Assembly: GCA_947258695.1 (NCBI GenBank) | Contig: CAMYJG010000002.1 | Span: 1 to 64,000 of the forward strand | Direction: 5' to 3' | Source of the DNA: an uncultured Ectothiorhodospiraceae bacterium | Lineage (GTDB): Bacteria; Pseudomonadota; Gammaproteobacteria; UBA6429; Thiohalophilaceae | Length of the DNA stretch: 64,000 bases | Shown: positions 17,681-27,977 of the stretch, piece by piece | Layout: the number at the start of each line of letters is the position of its first letter | Numbering within the stretch: position 1 is the first letter of the stretch | The notes under the pieces: model-generated | The model's database searches: none | Told to the model about the DNA's origin: nothing | Seen by the model: only the letters and a program-made list of their open reading frames with translations | Position numbers and translations under genes: made by a program

Positions 17681-18644
17681 GTTTGCTTCACTGCTTGCGC
17701 TGTTTTTAATTTCTTATACTGCTTTAGCTGATCATCCTAAAGAGGATATTGAAAAATGGTTGGCGAAAATGCACCACGCTGCGCATATGATTAACTATGA
17801 TGGCACCTTTGTATATGGACAGAATAATGAAATGACCACTATGCAAATTATTCATAGTGTAGATAAAAATGGTGTGTTTGAGCGACTGATTTCACTTGAT
17901 GGCAGTGGCCGTGAAGTGATTCGTAGTGGTGATACCGTTACCTGTGTGTTGCCAGATAAAAAATCTGTTGTGGTTGATAAAAGTCGTCCTGACTCAGAGT
18001 TTCCACCGACTTTTCCATTAAAGATTGAACAGCTTTCCAGGTTTTATACTTTTCATTTTGGTAAGCCAGGAATGGTTGCCGGACAAAATGCGGTAAACCT
18101 TAAAATACAACCCAAAGATGGCTACCGCTATGCGCATTCTTTATGGATTGATAAGAAAACGGGGTTATTACTAAAAGACCATCTTATTGATGATAATGGG
18201 AAAATAGTTGAACAGTTTATGTTTACCCAGATTAGTTATCCAAATGTGATTGAAAAAGTTCGTTTGATTTCTGATAACAAGAATAAAAAATTCAAATGGT
18301 TTAAAGCAAAAGCGCCAGACTCAAATAATGAAGTTAACAAAAGTATGAGCTGGAAAGTGACGGCTGTTCCTCCAGGGTTTGTTCCTGGTGTAAAGCGTCA
18401 TCATAAAATGACTATGAGTGCCATGCCGGTTGAACACTTTATGTTTTCCGATGGTTTGTCATCGGTTTCTGTATTTGTTGAGAAGCAAATGAAAAAAAGC
18501 AAGAACCTGATTGGTGGTTCTACCATGGGAGCTGTACATGCTTACGGCCGTGCGATAGGAAAGTATCATGTTACTGTCGTTGGAGAAGTACCTCATGCCA
18601 CCGTTAAAATGATTGCTGATTCCGTTCAACATATTTCTCGTTAG
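17670..18644 (+). CDS. rseB: Sigma-E regulatory protein RseB/MucB
   Basis: 324 aa from ATG 17670 (MINKFASLLALFLISYTALA, a signal peptide); a longer frame to 17619 would run into rseA and lacks a signal-like start. The periplasmic protein binds RseA and senses lipid or lipoprotein signals. Features include WLAKMHHAAHMINYDGTFVY in the lipid-binding LolA/B-like domain, and the C-terminal domain with PPGFVPGVKRHHK and HFMFSDGLSSVSVFVE. rseC follows 13 bp later. Confidence 0.9.
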   Translation: MINKFASLLALFLISYTALADHPKEDIEKWLAKMHHAAHMINYDGTFVYGQNNEMTTMQIIHSVDKNGVFERLISLDGSGREVIRSGDTVTCVLPDKKSVVVDKSRPDSEFPPTFPLKIEQLSRFYTFHFGKPGMVAGQNAVNLKIQPKDGYRYAHSLWIDKKTGLLLKDHLIDDNGKIVEQFMFTQISYPNVIEKVRLISDNKNKKFKWFKAKAPDSNNEVNKSMSWKVTAVPPGFVPGVKRHHKMTMSAMPVEHFMFSDGLSSVSVFVEKQMKKSKNLIGGSTMGAVHAYGRAIGKYHVTVVGEVPHATVKMIADSVQHISR

Positions 18645-18657
18645 ACTTACCAAAAAA

Positions 18658-19134
18658 ATGATAACTGAACATGCCACCGTGGTTATGATTGAAAACAATC
18701 AAACCTGGATTGAAACGCAAAGAAAATCTGTTTGTGGGCAATGTAGTGCAAATAAAGGTTGTGGTACATCCGTGTTATCGAAAGTCATAGGCAATAAATT
18801 TTCCAGAATGAAGGCGATTAACAAAGTTGGTGCTGAGGTTGGCGATGAGGTCGTTGTCGGTCTTAATGAAAAGTTTTTATTAAAGGGTGCGTTTATGACC
18901 TATTTAGTGCCGCTCATTTATATGTTTGTTTTTTCACTGTTCGGGAAGTTGATTGCACAAGAAGCTCAGTCTTTTGATAGTGAGCTGTTTATTATAATTT
19001 TCGCTGCTTTGGGTTTTTTTCTCGGTATGCGACAGTTAAGAAATTTTTCAACGGCTATTTCAGAGAATGAAAATTATCAACCTGTCATATTGAAAAAATC
19101 AATTTCTTCTTCGTTTGTTAATATAGTAAAGTGA
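18658..19134 (+). CDS. rseC: RseC/MucC family membrane protein
   Basis: 158 aa from ATG 18658. An N-terminal cysteine set, VCGQCSANKGCGTS (about residues 21-34), resembles a metal or Fe-S site, followed by GDEVVVGLNEKFLLKG and two membrane helices (about 82-102 and 110-130). The family affects sigma-E signalling and, in E. coli, reduction of SoxR. It overlaps the degP GTG start by 4 bp. Confidence 0.88.
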   Translation: MITEHATVVMIENNQTWIETQRKSVCGQCSANKGCGTSVLSKVIGNKFSRMKAINKVGAEVGDEVVVGLNEKFLLKGAFMTYLVPLIYMFVFSLFGKLIAQEAQSFDSELFIIIFAALGFFLGMRQLRNFSTAISENENYQPVILKKSISSSFVNIVK

Positions 19135-20609
19135 GTAAAACTATGTCAATGCCTGTCGCAAATAAGATAGTCGCTGTAACAAGTTTATTTTTTATTTCAT
19201 TAATTAGCTTTAATGTAACGGCTAAAATGTCAGGGTTACCTGATTTCACTCATTTAGTCGAAGAATATAGTGATGCTGTTGTAAATATTAGTACAACACA
19301 AAAAATAAAAAAACGTAATGGTGTACCTCAAATCCCCGGGTTTCCTCATGATGGGCCTTTCGGTGATTTGTTACGAAAATTCTTTGAGCAACAAAGTTAT
19401 AAAAAAAACAATTCTTCAACTGATAATAACTCAGCCACAGCAAATCTAATTCAAACCCGACGAACTAATGATTCTTTAGGTTCCGGTTTTATTATTGATT
19501 CCGATGGCTATGTTGTGACAAATCATCATGTTATCCGGGACGCGGATGAAATTATTGTACGTTTAAAAGATCGTCGTGAATTAAAAGCCAAGGTTATTGG
19601 TTCAGATGGACGTAGTGATATTGCACTCTTAAAAGTTGAAGCAGATAACTTACCAGTAGTAAAAATTGGTTCGTCAGCATCTTTAAAAGTGGGCTCATGG
19701 GTGATGGCTATCGGTTCTCCTTTTGGTTTTGATCACTCTGTTTCTGTCGGTGTCATTAGTGCGATAGGACGTACTTTACCCAGTGAAACCTATGTTCCTT
19801 TTATTCAAACCGATGTTGCGATCAACCCGGGTAACTCGGGTGGACCACTTTTTAACATGAATGGAGAAGTGATCGGGATAAACTCGCAAATATATAGCCG
19901 CACGGGTGGTTTTATGGGGTTATCTTTTGCTATCCCTGTTGATGTTGCAAAAGATATCGTTGAACAGCTTAAGCGTACTGGTCAGGCAAAATGGGGCTGG
20001 TTAGGCGTCCTGATTCAGGATGTGAACAAGGAACTGGCCGAGTCGTTTGGTATGAAAAAACCGATGGGTGCGGTGGTACTGAGGGTTTTGGATGACACAC
20101 CCGCGAAGAAGGCCGGTATAGAAGTGGGTGATGTGATTACGCATTTTGGCGATAAAACGATTAATCGCTCATCGGATTTACCGCTGGCTGTCGGTCAATC
20201 CGCTATTGGTAGCAAGGTGCGTGTCCGGGTTATTCGCGATGGTAAAACCAAACGACTTAAGGTGAAAATTGCTGAACTTCCAACCGAGGAAGAGTTGGCA
20301 GAGAATGGAAGTAGCCCACGAGAGGCGAAAAGTAACCGCTTAAACATCGAAGTATCGGCTTTGAGCAAAGAAGCGCGTAAACAAGTAAATGTTGATGGTG
20401 GCGTGTTAGTGCAATCGGTAGCTGAAGGTGCGGCTGCGGAAGCGGGCATTCGTCGAGGCGATATTATCTTAAAATTACACGGCAAATCGATTAAAAGCAC
20501 AAAACAGTTTTTGCGGATAGTAAAAGATTTACCCGAGGATAAATGGATTCGAGTGTTGATACAGCGAGATGGTTCGCCCCGATTTTTGCCGCTAAAAATA
20601 ACTGATTAA
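19131..20609 (+). CDS. degP: Do-family periplasmic serine protease/chaperone (DegP/MucD)
   Basis: 492 aa with a signal peptide (about residues 5-32; GTG 19131 or ATG 19143 may start it). The trypsin-like domain has the full triad: His in VVTNHHVIRDADE, Asp in DGRSDIALLKV and Ser in NPGNSGGPLFN. Two PDZ domains follow (about 290-370 and 395-480: GWLGVLIQDVNKELAESFG; LVQSVAEGAAAEAGIRRGD). It degrades or refolds damaged envelope proteins, and is the usual last member of the algU-mucABCD operon. Confidence 0.95.
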   Translation: MSKTMSMPVANKIVAVTSLFFISLISFNVTAKMSGLPDFTHLVEEYSDAVVNISTTQKIKKRNGVPQIPGFPHDGPFGDLLRKFFEQQSYKKNNSSTDNNSATANLIQTRRTNDSLGSGFIIDSDGYVVTNHHVIRDADEIIVRLKDRRELKAKVIGSDGRSDIALLKVEADNLPVVKIGSSASLKVGSWVMAIGSPFGFDHSVSVGVISAIGRTLPSETYVPFIQTDVAINPGNSGGPLFNMNGEVIGINSQIYSRTGGFMGLSFAIPVDVAKDIVEQLKRTGQAKWGWLGVLIQDVNKELAESFGMKKPMGAVVLRVLDDTPAKKAGIEVGDVITHFGDKTINRSSDLPLAVGQSAIGSKVRVRVIRDGKTKRLKVKIAELPTEEELAENGSSPREAKSNRLNIEVSALSKEARKQVNVDGGVLVQSVAEGAAAEAGIRRGDIILKLHGKSIKSTKQFLRIVKDLPEDKWIRVLIQRDGSPRFLPLKITD

Positions 20610-20854
20610 TGCCCGGACGTCAGTTAACGTTATACAGCCGACTTGGCTGCCATTTATGTGAAGACATGCAAAACCAGCTGCCACAGTACCTTGAGGGGAC
20701 GAGTTTATCGATAAATATCGTTTTTATTGATAATGATAGTGAACTAGAACAACAATACGGTACCTTGGTTCCTGTGCTCAAGGCCGGGGAAAAGGAAATT
20801 TGTCACTATTTTCTTGATATAAAAGCCTTACAACAGTATATAAGCGAGCTGTGA
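20609..20854 (+). CDS. Small glutaredoxin-like thioredoxin-fold protein
   Basis: 81 aa. LTLYSRLGCHLCEDM has a CxxC active site (Cys14 and Cys17, C-H-L-C) at the N-terminal end of the first helix, as in glutaredoxins and the DUF836 group; LVPVLKAGEKEI supplies the conserved cis-proline (VPV). Its substrate is unknown. Its ATG overlaps the degP stop by one base (TAATG), so it is translationally coupled to the sigma-E operon, placing a dithiol protein with a protease/chaperone. Confidence 0.8.
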   Translation: MPGRQLTLYSRLGCHLCEDMQNQLPQYLEGTSLSINIVFIDNDSELEQQYGTLVPVLKAGEKEICHYFLDIKALQQYISEL

Positions 20855-20896
20855 AATCCGTTAAACTAGCAGGTTGTAGATCTTGGTGGTATGCGG

Positions 20897-20917
20897 GGCG
20901 CTGAAGGCGCCTTTTTT
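20897..20917 (+). terminator. Rho-independent terminator of the sigma-E operon
   Basis: GGCGC-TGAAG-GCGCC followed by TTTTTT: a five-base-pair GC stem, five-base loop and six Ts. It separates the rpoE operon from lepA. Confidence 0.85.
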
Positions 20918-20949
20918 ATGTTTAACGGAGTAGTTTGTGAGTAGTCCCA

Positions 20950-22776
20950 GTGAATGATTCTAAGCAATCCAATAGTGATTTAAGCCACATTCGAAATTTC
21001 TCAATTATTGCACATATTGATCATGGTAAATCGACCCTTGCTGATCGTTTTATTCAAATGTGCGGTGGTTTAACTGCTCGCGAAATGGATAGCCAGGTGC
21101 TGGATTCTATGGATATTGAGCGTGAACGCGGCATTACTATTAAGGCACAGAGCGTAACACTCGATTATAAAGCGAAAGATGGAGAAACCTACCAGCTTAA
21201 TTTTATAGACACTCCGGGCCATGTTGATTTTTCATATGAAGTTTCCCGCTCCTTAGCGGCCTGTGAAGGTGCATTGCTGGTCGTTGATGCTGCCCAGGGT
21301 GTAGAAGCCCAGAGTGTGGCTAACTGTTATACCGCAATCGAGCAGGGCTTAGAAGTTGTGCCCGTATTAAATAAAATCGATTTGCCAGCCGCTGAACCTG
21401 AACGGGTGAGTCATGAGATTGAAGAAATTATTGGTATCGAAGCGACTGGAGCAACGCGTGTATCGGCAAAAACAGGGGTTGGGATAGACGATTTACTTGA
21501 AGATATTGTTAAGCTTGTACCTGCCCCGACAGGCGATAAAGATGAGCCATTACAGGCCTTAATTATTGATTCGTGGTTCGATAATTACCTCGGTGTAGTC
21601 TCTTTAGTGCGCGTGGTTAACGGACGTTTACGTAAAAAACAAAAAATACGCATAATGTCGGCAGGGCGAGATTATTTAGTCGATCATGTGGGTATCTTCA
21701 CCCCTAAGCGCAACGATCTGGAGTCGCTTGATGCAGGTGAAGTAGGCTATGTGATAGCCGGTGTAAAAGATATCGATGGGGCTCCCGTCGGCGATACCAT
21801 CACCGATGCGAGTAAGCCATCTGAAACCGTATTGCCTGGATTTAAGCCAGTTCAACCAAGAGTTTTTTCCGGACTATTCCCGGTTGCCGGCGATGATTAT
21901 GAAAATTTACGTGAAGCACTGTCTAAATTACGGCTTAATGATGCAGCCTTGTTTTATGAGCCGGAAACATCAACTGCTCTCGGTTTTGGATTTCGATGTG
22001 GTTTCCTTGGCCTGCTACACATGGAAATTATTCAGGAAAGACTTGAGCGTGAGTATGATCTCAATCTTATTACCACAGCGCCAACGGTTATATTTGAAAT
22101 AGAAAATACTAAGGGTGAAGTGTTTAAAATAGAAAATCCTTCTGAGTTACCCGAGCCAAATTTTATTAACGAAATTCGTGAGCCGATTGTGGTGGCGAAT
22201 ATTTTAGTACCACACGATTATGTTGGTAATGTGATTACCCTTTGTATCGAGAAGCGTGGTGTACAGAAAAATATGCAGTACCTTGGCAACCAGGTTTCAA
22301 TTTCCTATGAAATGCCCATGAACGAAATCGTTCTGGATTTCTTTGATCGGTTAAAATCTACCAGCCGTGGTTACGCCTCGATGGATTATGAATTTGTTCG
22401 ATTCCAGGCTGCCGATTTGGTGAAACTTGATATTATGATTAACGGTGAAAAAGTGGATGCATTGTCTGTGATTGTCCATCGTGATCAATCCATTGCTCGT
22501 GGTCGAGAATTAACAGAACGTATGAAAGATATTATTCCAAGACAAATGTTTGATGTAGCTATCCAGGCAACGCTGGGAGCGAAAATAATTGCGCGTACAA
22601 ATGTTAAAGCATTACGTAAGAATGTAACGGCTAAATGTTATGGCGGTGATATTACACGTAAGAAAAAATTATTAGAAAAACAAAAGGCAGGGAAGAGAAG
22701 GATGAAGCAAGTGGGTAGTGTTGAAATTCCACAAGAAGCATTTCTTGCCGTGTTAAATACAGGAAAAGATAAATGA
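20950..22776 (+). CDS. lepA: Elongation factor 4 (LepA)
   Basis: 608 aa. Ribosomal GTPase that back-translocates or assists stalled or maturing ribosomes. G motifs: [13 protein letters not shown] (G1), [10 protein letters not shown] (G2), [11 protein letters not shown] (G3) and [10 protein letters not shown] (G4). The C-terminal LepA-specific domain has [12 protein letters not shown] and [20 protein letters not shown]. The start is GTG 20950 because an in-frame TGA lies just upstream; GGAG sits rather far off (about 20 nt). It overlaps lepB by 4 bp. Confidence 0.96.
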   Translation: MNDSKQSNSDLSHIRNFSIIAHIDHGKSTLADRFIQMCGGLTAREMDSQVLDSMDIERERGITIKAQSVTLDYKAKDGETYQLNFIDTPGHVDFSYEVSRSLAACEGALLVVDAAQGVEAQSVANCYTAIEQGLEVVPVLNKIDLPAAEPERVSHEIEEIIGIEATGATRVSAKTGVGIDDLLEDIVKLVPAPTGDKDEPLQALIIDSWFDNYLGVVSLVRVVNGRLRKKQKIRIMSAGRDYLVDHVGIFTPKRNDLESLDAGEVGYVIAGVKDIDGAPVGDTITDASKPSETVLPGFKPVQPRVFSGLFPVAGDDYENLREALSKLRLNDAALFYEPETSTALGFGFRCGFLGLLHMEIIQERLEREYDLNLITTAPTVIFEIENTKGEVFKIENPSELPEPNFINEIREPIVVANILVPHDYVGNVITLCIEKRGVQKNMQYLGNQVSISYEMPMNEIVLDFFDRLKSTSRGYASMDYEFVRFQAADLVKLDIMINGEKVDALSVIVHRDQSIARGRELTERMKDIIPRQMFDVAIQATLGAKIIARTNVKALRKNVTAKCYGGDITRKKKLLEKQKAGKRRMKQVGSVEIPQEAFLAVLNTGKDK

Positions 22777-23762
22777 ATCTAGAGTTTTCACTTGCTGAAC
22801 TGGCTTTAATTATTTCAGCAATCATTTGGGCTGCAGATTATTGGCACTTTGAACCGAAAAGAAAGCAAGATAACAAAAATAAAAGTGCTGAAGAAATTAA
22901 AGACCCGCTAATATTCATGCTGGCTCGGCTGGTATTTATATTTTCCCTGGTGCTCGTCGTTATACGCTTCAGTCCTGATTTTTCATTAGTATTAGCAATA
23001 GCCATTATTGTATCAGGAACTATTTGGGCAGCGGATAAATGGTTTTTTGCATCTCGTCGTATACAAAAATATGAACAGGAAAAACACCAAGGTATTGAGT
23101 CTGAGATTGTCGAACCACCTGTGGTTGAGTTTTCACGTTTTATTTTTCCGGTGGTTCTGATTGTCTTTATATTAAGAGGTTTTATAGCGGAACCATTTAG
23201 AATTCCATCTGGCTCAATGTTGCCGACACTTGAGGTTGGAGATTTTATCCTGGTGAGTAAATTCAATTACGGTGTGCGCTTACCTGTCATCAACAAGAAA
23301 ATAATCGAGCTTGGTAACCCGGAAAGAGGCGATGTCGTTGTTTTTCGTTATCCGGAAAACCCGTCAATTGACTACATTAAGCGGGTAATTGGTGTTCCGG
23401 GGGATGAAATTGGCTACTATAATAAGGTATTGTATATAAACGGAAAAATGGCAGAACAGCAGCCAATAGGCGACTATGCAGCCGGTTTTTACAACTTTAA
23501 ACGTATTACAGAAAAATTGCCTGATCCAGAGCTTGATCACAATATTTTGGTGAGTGATTTGCAGGCGGCTTCCGATTTTGTTTTAGTGGTACCGGCAAAA
23601 AGTTATTTTGTTATGGGGGATAACCGTGACAATAGTCGTGATAGCCGGGTTTGGGGTTTTGTTCCGGATGAAAACCTGGTTGGCCGGGCATTTTTTGTCT
23701 GGATGAGCTGGGAATGGAAGCATTGGCCAAAATGGCATAGAGTAGGATCAGTTATTCGATAA
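22773..23762 (+). CDS. lepB: Signal peptidase I
   Basis: 329 aa, somewhat long. N-terminal membrane helices (about 4-22, 46-64 and 66-85) and a further one at about 120-140 precede the periplasmic catalytic domain. The catalytic Ser is in [17 protein letters not shown] and the general-base Lys in [14 protein letters not shown]; the box [19 protein letters not shown] is present. It cleaves Sec and Tat signal peptides. ATGA overlap with lepA indicates one operon. Confidence 0.95.
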   Translation: MNLEFSLAELALIISAIIWAADYWHFEPKRKQDNKNKSAEEIKDPLIFMLARLVFIFSLVLVVIRFSPDFSLVLAIAIIVSGTIWAADKWFFASRRIQKYEQEKHQGIESEIVEPPVVEFSRFIFPVVLIVFILRGFIAEPFRIPSGSMLPTLEVGDFILVSKFNYGVRLPVINKKIIELGNPERGDVVVFRYPENPSIDYIKRVIGVPGDEIGYYNKVLYINGKMAEQQPIGDYAAGFYNFKRITEKLPDPELDHNILVSDLQAASDFVLVVPAKSYFVMGDNRDNSRDSRVWGFVPDENLVGRAFFVWMSWEWKHWPKWHRVGSVIR

Positions 23763-23786
23763 TGATTTTTGATGAAGGAGTTCAGC

Positions 23787-24161
23787 ATGCAGTTGAAGAA
23801 TAAACAAAAGGGTTTAACCGGTGTTAGCATTATGGCAATACTAGTTGTTATTGCATTTGTTGCCGTTATATTTCTTAAAATCATGCCAATTTATTTTGAT
23901 TCTTTTAAAGTGGGTGACGTTGTTTCAACATTAAAAGAAGAACGTGGCTTGGGTGAAAAATCGAATAATGATATAGCCACCATTATCCTTAAACGTTTGG
24001 ATGTCAATATGGTCTCTGATGTCACTAAAGATCATATTTTTATTGAGAAATCAAAAAATGAAGTATTCGTTGAAGTGGAATATGAAGTCAGAAGAAAACT
24101 ATTTGGTAATCTTGATGTGGTTGTTAGTTTTAAAAAGAGTGTAGAGGCTCCAGCCATTTGA
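23787..24161 (+). CDS. DUF4845 membrane-anchored protein
   Basis: 124 aa from ATG 23787, backed by AAGGAG nine bases upstream; a 6-codon longer form is possible. KQKGLTGVSIMAILVVIAFVA gives a type-IV-pilin-like N-terminus and one membrane helix (about 10-32), followed by a small periplasmic domain (DSFKVGDVVSTLKEE, VEVEYEVRRKLFGNLDVVV). DUF4845 genes typically lie between lepB and rnc, as here; function unknown. Confidence 0.85.
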   Translation: MQLKNKQKGLTGVSIMAILVVIAFVAVIFLKIMPIYFDSFKVGDVVSTLKEERGLGEKSNNDIATIILKRLDVNMVSDVTKDHIFIEKSKNEVFVEVEYEVRRKLFGNLDVVVSFKKSVEAPAI

Positions 24162-24844
24162 ACCCATTGGAAAAAGTTAGCCAGCTTTTTGGTTATCAAT
24201 TTAAAGATCAAAACCTTCTATCTTTAGCACTAACTCATCGTAGTATGGGTGGGAATAACAATGAGAGGTTAGAGTTTCTTGGTGATTCAATTTTAGGCAT
24301 GGTGATTAGTAATGAGCTTTATCATCGTTTTCCGAAGGAAAAAGAAGGAGTATTAACCCGTCTGCGTTCAAGTTTAGTTAAAGGTGAAACTTTGAGTGCT
24401 GTTGCAGCAGAGTTAAACCTGGGTGAATACATTAAGTTGGGCTCGGGTGAATTGAAAAGTGGTGGTTATCGACGCGCTTCAACCCTGGCAGATGCTATTG
24501 AAGCAATTATCGGCGCAATTTATTTAGACTCTCATGCAGATTATGGAATAAAAAAAGTCGAATCCATTATTTTAACTATTTTCAATAAACGAATTGAGGA
24601 TTGCCAACCGGCAGGTATTTTAAAAGATCCTAAAACTCGTTTACAGGAACATCTGCAGTCCAAGAATTTAGCCCTACCAACTTATAGTGTCGTTTCTGTT
24701 TCAGGTAAAGAACACAAGCAAACGTTTAAAGTATCTTGCACAATTGATGGTTTCTCAAACCAGGTTGTTGCTACAGGCGCTAGTCGACGCAAGGCTGAGC
24801 AGGCTGCAGCAGAAAAAGCCCTGGCGACACTAATACATGAATAA
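24158..24844 (+). CDS. rnc: Ribonuclease III
   Basis: 228 aa. Cleaves double-stranded RNA, including rRNA precursors. The catalytic signature ERLEFLGDSILGMVI (about residues 37-51) and downstream acidic residues (DAIEAIIGAIYLD) form the two-metal site; the C-terminal dsRNA-binding domain has DPKTRLQEHLQSK and SRRKAEQAAAEKAL. Translation starts at TTG 24158 overlapping the previous stop (TTGA). It overlaps era by 8 bp. Confidence 0.96.
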   Translation: MNPLEKVSQLFGYQFKDQNLLSLALTHRSMGGNNNERLEFLGDSILGMVISNELYHRFPKEKEGVLTRLRSSLVKGETLSAVAAELNLGEYIKLGSGELKSGGYRRASTLADAIEAIIGAIYLDSHADYGIKKVESIILTIFNKRIEDCQPAGILKDPKTRLQEHLQSKNLALPTYSVVSVSGKEHKQTFKVSCTIDGFSNQVVATGASRRKAEQAAAEKALATLIHE

Positions 24845-25745
24845 GACTAACAAAAAATTTCGTTGTGGATATGTTTCATTAATTGGTCGTCCCAATGTAG
24901 GGAAGTCGACTTTAATGAATTACGTACTGGGACAAAAAATTAGCATTACCTCACATCGTCCACAGACAACCCGTCATCGTATCCTGGGTATAAAAACGAC
25001 GGATGACGTTCAGGTTGTATACGTTGATACTCCCGGTATTCATGATAATGAACAAAAAGCAATGAACCGTTACATGAATCGTACTGCGGGTGCCAGCTTT
25101 AAAGATGTCGATGTGATTGTCTTATTAGTTGAAGCAATGAAATGGACCAATGAAGATGATCTGGTTATCAAACGACTACAGAATGTATCTACACCAGTCA
25201 TACTTGCGGTAAATAAAATCGACCAGTTAAAGAAAAAAGAAGATTTGTTACCGTTTATTCAAAAAATAAAAGACAAATATGACTTTAAAGATATTATTCC
25301 TCTTTCCGCTATGAAAGGAGATAATACCGAAGGCTTTGAAAAAGTTATAGCAGAATACCTGCCAGTTTCTGAAGCCTTTTATTCAGAAGACCAGATTACC
25401 GATCGTAGTGAACGTTTTATGGCGGCTGAAATAATTCGTGAAAAACTAACGCGGAATTTAACCCAGGAACTTCCTTACAATTTAACGGTTGAAATTGAGA
25501 AGTTTTCACATGATGGCAAGCTACTCGATATTGCAGCAGTAATCTGGGTTGAACGTGATAATCAAAAAGCTATTATCATTGGTAAAGGTGGTAATAAACT
25601 GAAAGATATCGGTAAGAAAGCACGAATTGATATGGAAAAAATGTTTCAAGAAAAAGTTTTCTTGCAGTTATGGGTAAAAGTTAAAACGGGCTGGTCAGAC
25701 GATGAAAGGGCATTAAATAGCCTTGGTTATATTGACGACTATTAA
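24837..25745 (+). CDS. era: Ribosome assembly GTPase Era
   Basis: 302 aa. GTPase with GRPNVGKSTLMNYVLG (G1), DTPGIHDNEQKAMNRYM (G3) and NKIDQLKKKE (G4), then a C-terminal KH domain with IIIGKGGNKLKDIGKKAR. It binds the 3' end of 16S rRNA during small-subunit maturation. The rnc-era-recO order is canonical. Confidence 0.96.
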   Translation: MNKTNKKFRCGYVSLIGRPNVGKSTLMNYVLGQKISITSHRPQTTRHRILGIKTTDDVQVVYVDTPGIHDNEQKAMNRYMNRTAGASFKDVDVIVLLVEAMKWTNEDDLVIKRLQNVSTPVILAVNKIDQLKKKEDLLPFIQKIKDKYDFKDIIPLSAMKGDNTEGFEKVIAEYLPVSEAFYSEDQITDRSERFMAAEIIREKLTRNLTQELPYNLTVEIEKFSHDGKLLDIAAVIWVERDNQKAIIIGKGGNKLKDIGKKARIDMEKMFQEKVFLQLWVKVKTGWSDDERALNSLGYIDDY

Positions 25746-25757
25746 GGTGTAATATTC

Positions 25758-26480
25758 ATGGTTGAGAAAAATCACCGTGTTAGTTTACAACCAGCATTTA
25801 TTTTGCATGGACGGGATTTTAGTAATACCAGTCGTTTACTCGATGTTTTTTCTCGAGACTTTGGCCGGGTTAGCCTGGTAGCAAAAGGAGCGCGTTCAGT
25901 CCGCTCAAAATTACATGGCGTACTACAACCTTTTTCTCCACTGTTAATTTCATGGTCAGGGAAAGGGGACGTGCAAACATTGACTGGCGCTGAACCTGTT
26001 AAAAGCACAATAAATTTATCAGGTAAGCAACTGATGAGTGGGTATTATATTAATGAATTGTTGCAACGATTAATGATTACCCATGACCCTCATCCTGAAT
26101 TATTTGAACTATATCAGAGCACCTTGGAAGCTTTTTTGCTGCAAGATGAAGAATGGGTATTGCGACGATTTGAAAAACACTTGTTAACTGAAATTGGCTA
26201 CGGGTTAAATCTTGAGGTTGAGTCTGATAGTTATACAGCTTTATCAAAAGATGAACACTATTATTATGATATTGAAAAAGGGCCGGTAAATATTAAAAAT
26301 AATGCTGCAACAGATGAATTTGTTATTTCCGGCCAAACATTATTAGATATGTCAAAGGAACAATTTAGTAATTCGCAAAGCAAAAAAGAAGCAAAACAAC
26401 TTATGCGCATTATTTTAAATCACCACCTCGGTGATAAGCCACTTAAAACAAGAAATGTACATTGGTATAAACCATTATGA
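25758..26480 (+). CDS. recO: DNA repair protein RecO
   Basis: 240 aa. An OB-fold N-terminus ([35 protein letters not shown]) is followed by a helical domain. With RecF and RecR it loads RecA on SSB-coated gaps. It lies 12 bp behind era and overlaps pdxJ by 4 bp. Two of the four cysteines that form a zinc site in some RecO proteins cannot be seen here, as is normal for gammaproteobacterial forms. Confidence 0.92.
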   Translation: MVEKNHRVSLQPAFILHGRDFSNTSRLLDVFSRDFGRVSLVAKGARSVRSKLHGVLQPFSPLLISWSGKGDVQTLTGAEPVKSTINLSGKQLMSGYYINELLQRLMITHDPHPELFELYQSTLEAFLLQDEEWVLRRFEKHLLTEIGYGLNLEVESDSYTALSKDEHYYYDIEKGPVNIKNNAATDEFVISGQTLLDMSKEQFSNSQSKKEAKQLMRIILNHHLGDKPLKTRNVHWYKPL

Positions 26481-27217
26481 ATAAAGATTACTCAATATTA
26501 CTTGGCGTGAATATCGATCACGTCGCTACTTTGCGACAATCTCGCGGTACTCGATATCCGGAACCTGTACAGGCAGCTTTAGTTTCAGAACAAGCTGGCG
26601 CAGATGCAATAACGTTACACTTACGTGAAGATCGCAGGCATATCCAGGAACGGGATGTTGAATTATTTAAGCAGGTGCTACAAACAAGAATGAATCTTGA
26701 AATGGCAGTAACCGATGAAATGCTGAGTTATGCTGAAAAAATTAAACCAGAAGATTGTTGTTTAGTTCCTGAGAAACGAGAAGAGTTGACCACAGAAGGT
26801 GGGCTTGATGTTGCTGGTCAAATGCTAAAAATGAAAGAAGCATGTTCACGCCTGGCCGATCGTGAAATCAGGGTCTCGCTTTTTATAGATGCTGATAAAA
26901 AGCAAATAGAAGCGGCCGTGGAATGTGGTGCACCTGTTATCGAAATTCATACCGGGCATTTTGCTGATGCTGAAACAGTACATGACAAAGATAAAGAATA
27001 TAAGCGAATAGTCGAGGCCATTGAGTTTGCAGACAATGCGGGCTTGCATGTCAATGCCGGTCATGGTTTGCATTATCATAATGTAAAAGAGATTGCTGTT
27101 ATTCCTCCGGTTCGTGAATTAAATATCGGCCATGCTATTATTGCGCGCAGTATTTTTACCGGGCTTGAAGCAGCGGTAAGGGAAATGAAAGACTTAATGG
27201 AATCCGCTAGAAAATAG
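26477..27217 (+). CDS. pdxJ: Pyridoxine 5'-phosphate synthase
   Basis: 246 aa. Condenses 1-deoxyxylulose 5-phosphate with 3-amino-2-oxopropyl phosphate to form vitamin B6. Signatures [19 protein letters not shown] at the N-terminus, [17 protein letters not shown], and [13 protein letters not shown] near the end show an intact TIM-barrel active site. ATGA overlap with recO. Confidence 0.96.
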   Translation: MNKDYSILLGVNIDHVATLRQSRGTRYPEPVQAALVSEQAGADAITLHLREDRRHIQERDVELFKQVLQTRMNLEMAVTDEMLSYAEKIKPEDCCLVPEKREELTTEGGLDVAGQMLKMKEACSRLADREIRVSLFIDADKKQIEAAVECGAPVIEIHTGHFADAETVHDKDKEYKRIVEAIEFADNAGLHVNAGHGLHYHNVKEIAVIPPVRELNIGHAIIARSIFTGLEAAVREMKDLMESARK

Positions 27218-27231
27218 CCAGTTGATATGAG

Positions 27232-27609
27232 ATGATTTTTGGCATCGGCACAGATATTGTTCATGTAAATCGTATGCGTGATAATTTAGATAAATACGGC
27301 GATAAATTTGCTCGTCGTATATTAACTGAGTTTGAATTTAAAGAGTTTACCGATAAAAATAACAAGGCCGCCTTTTTAGCTAAACGATTTGCAGCAAAAG
27401 AAGCGGTTGCAAAAGCAATGGGAACGGGTTTTAGCCAGGGATTATCTTTGCATCATATTGGCGTTAAGCATAATGATGCGGGTAAACCAATACTGGAGCT
27501 TTTAGATGTTGCAGAAAAATTTTTGCAGGAAAATAATATCAAGCAAGCACATCTGAGTTTAGCTGATGAGCGTGATTATGCCGTTGCATTTGTAACACTG
27601 GTTATGTAG
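27232..27609 (+). CDS. acpS: Holo-[acyl-carrier-protein] synthase
   Basis: 125 aa. Transfers 4'-phosphopantetheine from CoA to apo-ACP. GIGTDIVHVNRM (Mg-binding Asp) and RFAAKEAVAKAMGTGF are the two family signatures. Last gene of the lepA-acpS run; it converges on the Hpt gene with an 8-bp gap. Confidence 0.95.
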   Translation: MIFGIGTDIVHVNRMRDNLDKYGDKFARRILTEFEFKEFTDKNNKAAFLAKRFAAKEAVAKAMGTGFSQGLSLHHIGVKHNDAGKPILELLDVAEKFLQENNIKQAHLSLADERDYAVAFVTLVM

Positions 27610-27617
27610 TTTCAGTG

Positions 27618-27977
27618 TTATTGAAAATCATTCCAGTCTACTTCTAAATAATTCGGACCAGTGGTGATGATTTCTTTCATTTTATCAACAACATCGTTGA
27701 CTAGCTCGGTGAGTTGAGAATGTTCTTTTTGTCTTAGTACATCTTCGAGTACTTCGGCACTTTTTCGTAACTTGGGTACAATGCAGTAAGCAGTGGCGCC
27801 ATAAAGTTTATGCACATGTTCAGAAAGCACTTCCAAATCATTATTACGAAAGCTGGTTTCTATTTGTCCTAAGCGCACATCCAGATCATTTAGTAGCATA
27901 CTGAAAAGCTCTTTTGCTAATGAAACATTACCATTTGCGGCAACGATGGATTGTTGAATATCGAGAGTTTTGCTCAT
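27618..27977 (-). CDS. Stand-alone Hpt-domain phosphotransfer protein
   Basis: 119 aa, essentially one Hpt domain. The phospho-acceptor is probably His56 in HVHKLYGATAYC, matching the H-x-L-x-G pattern. Such proteins pass phosphate between a hybrid histidine kinase and a response regulator. No kinase or regulator is encoded nearby, so its partners lie elsewhere. In pseudomonads a kinase of the BarA/GacS type lies near this position next to cysM, so it may be part of a split phosphorelay (inference). Confidence 0.8.
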   Translation of the reverse strand: MSKTLDIQQSIVAANGNVSLAKELFSMLLNDLDVRLGQIETSFRNNDLEVLSEHVHKLYGATAYCIVPKLRKSAEVLEDVLRQKEHSQLTELVNDVVDKMKEIITTGPNYLEVDWNDFQ

